The notes under the pieces are model-generated. The model searched no databases. It saw only the letters and a list, made by a program, of their open reading frames with translations, and was not told the DNA's origin. From the NCBI GenBank assembly GCA_021804705.1, contig JAJZHC010000040.1, positions 1-9,401 of the forward strand: 9,401 nt of DNA. Reading direction: 5' to 3'. Position 1 is the stretch's first letter. Every line of letters starts with the position of its first letter. Positions 7,193 to 9,401 of this stretch are shown in pieces. A program made the position numbers and the translations under genes. The stretch is from Pseudomonadota bacterium. Lineage in GTDB: Bacteria; Pseudomonadota; Gammaproteobacteria; Burkholderiales; Ferrovaceae.

Positions 7193-7221
7193 TTGACCCC
7201 CTCTTGAATCAAGTTTATAAT
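7193..7221 (+). promoter_or_regulatory. Predicted strong sigma70 promoter of the atp operon
   Basis: TTGACC (7193-7198, 5 of 6 consensus) is separated by exactly 17 bp from TATAAT (7216-7221, perfect consensus). Transcription would start near 7228, about 20-25 nt upstream of the atpI start. The -35 element begins 10 bp after the parB stop, and no terminator lies between, so the atp genes probably receive both this promoter and some read-through from the par operon. It is the best promoter match I found in the window. Confidence 0.85.
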
Positions 7222-7250
7222 CCGCCCGTTTAGCAGGCGCCCCTGACGTG

Positions 7251-7601
7251 ATGAACCGTAAAATACTCAGGATAGTGGCCCTGCAAGCAGGCGTCACCCT
7301 GTTGACCGTATTGGTTTTATTGATATGTTCCGACAGGGTTTCAGCGGTATCTTCGGCCTTGGGAGGGTCCATCGGGTTCCTGACGGGACTGGCTTACGCC
7401 CTCCGCAGTTCGTCGCCGCGCGGTGACACGGCCAGGCATTGGTTGCAGGCGCAGTACGCAGGAGAGCGGTTCAAATTTGTAACGACGGTGATTTTGTTCA
7501 GTGCCACTTTTGCGTGGTACCGGTCGCTACGTTTACCCGAGTTCTTTTTAACTTACATTGCAACGTTGCTGGTCTACTTCGCAGCGCTGCTGATGGATTG
7601 A
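7251..7601 (+). CDS. atpI: ATP synthase assembly/accessory protein AtpI
   Basis: AtpI is a small inner-membrane protein encoded first in many atp operons; it is proposed to help assemble the c-ring or transport Mg2+, and is not part of the final enzyme. The product is 116 residues with four predicted membrane segments (about 6-26, 31-51, 74-90 and 96-114). The second segment carries the family pattern GGSIGFLTGLAYA (38-50), and a conserved loop QAQYAGERFKF (66-76) follows. Sequence conservation in this family is low, so identification rests on these patterns together with the position just before atpB. An in-frame GTG at 7248 directly precedes the chosen ATG. No clear Shine-Dalgarno is visible, suggesting low translation, as is usual for this gene. 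Confidence 0.9.
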   Translation: MNRKILRIVALQAGVTLLTVLVLLICSDRVSAVSSALGGSIGFLTGLAYALRSSSPRGDTARHWLQAQYAGERFKFVTTVILFSATFAWYRSLRLPEFFLTYIATLLVYFAALLMD

Positions 7602-7617
7602 CAACAGTGTCGAGATT

Positions 7618-8388
7618 ATGAGCGAAAGCGCAGGCCACAGCACCAGCGAGTACATCCAGCACCATCTCACGAATCTTCAGGAAGGTCACGGTTTCTGGAC
7701 CTTCAACATCGATACCCTGGTCACCTCGGCTTTGTTGGGCCTGCTGGTTTTTGGGTTGTTTGCCTGGGTTGCGCGCAAGGCCACCTCAGGCGTGCCAGGA
7801 AAGCTTCAGGCCGCGATTGAAATCGTGCTGGAGATGGTGCAAACGCAGGTCAAGGACACTTTCCATGGCGATTCTGGTGCTGTAGCGCCGCTCGCACTCA
7901 CCATTTTTGTTTGGGTATTTACCCTCAATGCCATGGACCTGCTGCCCGTGGACCTCATGCCCATGATCATGGGCGCATTTGGCGTCCATCACTGGAAGGC
8001 TGTTCCCACGACGGACCCCAACCTGACCTTCGCCATGTCGCTGACGGTCTTTTTTCTGATTTATTTCTATAACATCAAGGTCAAGAAGCTGGGCGGATTC
8101 ATGCACGAAGTGCTGACCGCGCCCTTCGGCGCCAAGATGGCCCCATTCAACCTGCTGTTTCGCGTCGTCGAAGACCTGGCCAAGCCGGTTTCGCTGGCCT
8201 TGCGGCTATTTGGCAACATGTATGCCGGCGAAATGGTCTTCATCCTGATCGCCCTGCTGCCGGTGTATCTGCAGTGGATTCTGGGAGCGCCCTGGGCGAT
8301 ATTCCACATCCTGATCATTACCCTGCAGGCGTTCATTTTCATGATCCTGACCATCATCTATCTCAGCATGGCCCACGAAAGCCACTGA
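7618..8388 (+). CDS. atpB: ATP synthase Fo subunit a
   Basis: Subunit a forms the stator half-channels through which protons reach the rotating c-ring. The product is 256 residues (E. coli 271) with five to six hydrophobic segments. The essential arginine is in SLALRLFGNMYAGE: R196 corresponds to E. coli R210 and E205 to E219. In APWAIFHILIITLQAF, H230 and Q237 correspond to H245 and Q252. All four residues are present, so the subunit should be functional. The N-terminus MSESAGHSTSEYIQHHLTNL is typical of beta- and gammaproteobacterial forms. The gene starts 16 nt after atpI with no good Shine-Dalgarno (only GAG, 3 nt from the ATG), which fits its single copy per complex. Confidence 0.98.
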   Translation: MSESAGHSTSEYIQHHLTNLQEGHGFWTFNIDTLVTSALLGLLVFGLFAWVARKATSGVPGKLQAAIEIVLEMVQTQVKDTFHGDSGAVAPLALTIFVWVFTLNAMDLLPVDLMPMIMGAFGVHHWKAVPTTDPNLTFAMSLTVFFLIYFYNIKVKKLGGFMHEVLTAPFGAKMAPFNLLFRVVEDLAKPVSLALRLFGNMYAGEMVFILIALLPVYLQWILGAPWAIFHILIITLQAFIFMILTIIYLSMAHESH

Positions 8389-8466
8389 TGAAGGCCAGGA
8401 ATGGAAGGATTAGAAGTTGCAGCATCCCGTTTTTAACTTGTAACAAGTAGATTTTAAGGAGAAATC
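8389..8466 (+). promoter_or_regulatory. atpE leader with translational-enhancer-like sequence and strong Shine-Dalgarno
   Basis: This 78-nt gap holds a T run followed by an A-rich stretch (TTTTTAACTTGTAACAA, 8430-8446), then AAGGAG (8456-8461) 5 nt before the atpE ATG. The layout closely resembles the E. coli atpE translation initiation region, which I recall as TTTTAACTGAAACAA followed by GGAG; that element is known to raise translation of the c subunit. A short inverted repeat (ACTTG 8436-8440, CAAGT 8444-8448, 3-nt loop) falls within it but is too weak and lacks the following T run needed for a terminator. Confidence 0.72.
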
Positions 8467-8733
8467 ATGGAACACCTTGCATCCCTGCTCGGCAGCACTG
8501 CCATCGCCGTTTCAATCCTGATCGGTTGTGGTGCTCTGGGTACCGCCATTGGCTTTGGCATTCTTGGCGGTCGCTTCCTCGAAGGCGCCGCACGCCAGCC
8601 CGAAATGATCCCCACGCTGCAAGTGAAGATGTTCATCGTCGCCGGCCTTCTGGATGCGGTCACCATGATCGGGGTGGGTATCGGTTTGTTCCTGCTCTTC
8701 GCAAATCCGTTCGTACCGATGCTGAAGGGCTAA
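8467..8733 (+). CDS. atpE: ATP synthase Fo subunit c
   Basis: Subunit c is the proton-carrying hairpin that oligomerises into the rotor ring. The product is 88 residues (E. coli 79). Helix 1 (about 10-37) has the packing glycines of GCGALGTAIGFGILGG. The polar loop ARQPE contains the R43-Q44-P45 triplet that contacts gamma and epsilon. Helix 2 has AGLLDAVTMIGVGIGLFLLF, with D63 as the proton-binding acid, equivalent to E. coli D61. The absence of the Na+-binding Gln/Glu-Ser set and the use of Asp point to H+ coupling. The C-terminal tail ANPFVPMLKG extends a few residues beyond E. coli and is common in betaproteobacterial and Acidithiobacillus-like homologues. Its leader is the strongest translation start in the window. 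Confidence 0.98.
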   Translation: MEHLASLLGSTAIAVSILIGCGALGTAIGFGILGGRFLEGAARQPEMIPTLQVKMFIVAGLLDAVTMIGVGIGLFLLFANPFVPMLKG

Positions 8734-8763
8734 CCAGCAAGCCGAAACTTTGGGAGCAAAGGC

Positions 8764-9234
8764 ATGAATATCAATGCCACAATATTCGGTCAGGCCATCA
8801 CTTTTGCGATCCTGATCTGGTTCACCATGAAGTTCGTGTGGCCGCCGATCGTTGCGGCACTCGAAGAACGCGCCCGAAAGATTGCAGATGGCCTCGCAGC
8901 AGCCGAACGCGGCAAGCAGGATCTGGCACAGGCCGAACAGCGTTCAAACGAGGCCTTGAACGAAGCCCGGGCCAAAGCAGCCGAGATCATTGCCCTGTCT
9001 GAAAAACGGCGCAATGAAATCATCGAGGAAGCCCGGGAAGAGGCCAAGGTTGAGGCTGACCGTGTGAAGTCACAAGCGCAAGCAGAAGTGGCCCAGGAAA
9101 TCCTGCGTGCCAAGGAAACGCTGCGCGATCAGGTAGCCGATCTGGTGGTTTCGGGAGCAGAAAAGATTTTGCGTCGGGAAATCAACGCCCAGGCGCATTC
9201 TGAGCTGTTGACCTCCATTCGGGCCGAGCTTTAA
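8764..9234 (+). CDS. atpF: ATP synthase Fo subunit b
   Basis: Subunit b dimerises into the peripheral stalk joining subunit a to F1 through delta. The product is 156 residues, exactly the E. coli length. One N-terminal membrane helix (about 5-25, ATIFGQAITFAILIWFTMKF) leads into VWPPIVAAL and the conserved ER at 35-36 (R36 matches E. coli). A long charged, Ala-rich helix to about 125 has the right-handed coiled-coil composition of the family, and the delta-binding C-terminal part contains SGAEKILRREI. There is a single b gene and no b', as in non-photosynthetic proteobacteria. GGGAG (8752-8756) lies 7 nt before the ATG, a moderate start fitting two copies per complex. The 30-nt gap after atpE holds only this site. 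Confidence 0.98.
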   Translation: MNINATIFGQAITFAILIWFTMKFVWPPIVAALEERARKIADGLAAAERGKQDLAQAEQRSNEALNEARAKAAEIIALSEKRRNEIIEEAREEAKVEADRVKSQAQAEVAQEILRAKETLRDQVADLVVSGAEKILRREINAQAHSELLTSIRAEL

Positions 9235-9242
9235 GGATTGCC

Positions 9243-9401
9243 ATGGCTGAGATGATTACCATCGCACGACCCTACGCCGAGGCGGTTTTCAAGCTGGCCA
9301 TTGAAAAGAAGACTGCGCCGCAGTGGTCCGACATGCTGGTGTTGATGGCGACCATCGCACGCGACCCGGACATGGCAAATCTCGTGGGTAACCCAAAAGT
9401 G
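9243..9401 (+). CDS. atpH: ATP synthase F1 subunit delta (3' partial)
   Basis: Subunit delta caps F1 and links it to the b dimer of the stalk. Only the first 53 codons are inside the window; the frame is still open at the last base. The translated start MAEMITIARPYAEAVFKLAI carries the signature ARPYA(E/K)A of the N-terminal helical domain, and the text continues with WSDMLVLMATIARDPDMANL, the usual second and third helices. AAGGA (9233-9237), which overlaps the atpF stop codon, lies 5 nt before the ATG and gives a good ribosome site. The gene order a-c-b-delta is the standard one, so alpha, gamma, beta and epsilon are expected beyond the window. Confidence 0.95.
   Translation, partial: MAEMITIARPYAEAVFKLAIEKKTAPQWSDMLVLMATIARDPDMANLVGNPKV

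Noticed and set aside
8436..8448. Inverted repeat ACTTG-TAA-CAAGT before atpE as a terminator
   Set aside because: The stem is only 5 bp and AT-rich and has no T run after it; the T run lies before it, and atpE must be co-transcribed with atpB and atpF.

Overview
The window is an origin-proximal housekeeping block of a proteobacterium, with every gene on the + strand. In order it holds yidC (5' end cut off), mnmE, mnmG, rsmG, parA, parB, then the start of the ATP synthase operon: atpI, atpB, atpE, atpF and atpH (3' end cut off). Linkage of yidC, mnmE, mnmG, rsmG and parAB to the atp operon is typical of beta- and gammaproteobacteria and Acidithiobacillus-like lineages. The YidC and c-subunit wording looks most like that beta/acidithiobacillus side. 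I infer this from remembered family sequences and cannot name a genus. Base composition looks moderately GC-rich and even, and I see no mobile element, RNA gene, CRISPR array or sign of recent transfer.

Region 1 (1-2837) covers membrane protein insertion (YidC) and tRNA wobble-uridine modification (MnmE); the two genes overlap by 14 nt. Region 2 (2838-2995) is the main non-coding stretch. It holds two near-identical parS palindromes with centres exactly 30 bp apart, followed by a sigma70-like promoter (TTGGTA-17-TATCAT). Region 3 (2996-7183) is mnmG-rsmG-parA-parB, tightly packed: two ATGA stop/start overlaps, then a 14-nt gap before parB. ParA and ParB act on the parS sites seen here, so the window contains a complete chromosome partition system (ATPase, CTPase/DNA clamp and centromere). 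Region 4 (7184-9401) is the ATP synthase operon behind a strong promoter (TTGACC-17-TATAAT) beginning 10 bp after the parB stop codon. The Fo genes follow as a, c and b, then delta. A U-rich and A-rich leader with a strong Shine-Dalgarno precedes atpE and resembles the E. coli atpE translational enhancer.

The genes combine three jobs: membrane biogenesis and energy (YidC inserts Fo subunits a and c, which are encoded in the same window), translation fidelity (MnmE-MnmG on tRNA, RsmG on 16S rRNA) and chromosome segregation (ParABS). All proteins have intact signature residues and family-typical lengths. I found no undescribed system. The observations most worth checking are regulatory: the parS pair abutting the mnmG promoter, and the translation signals that appear to set Fo stoichiometry.
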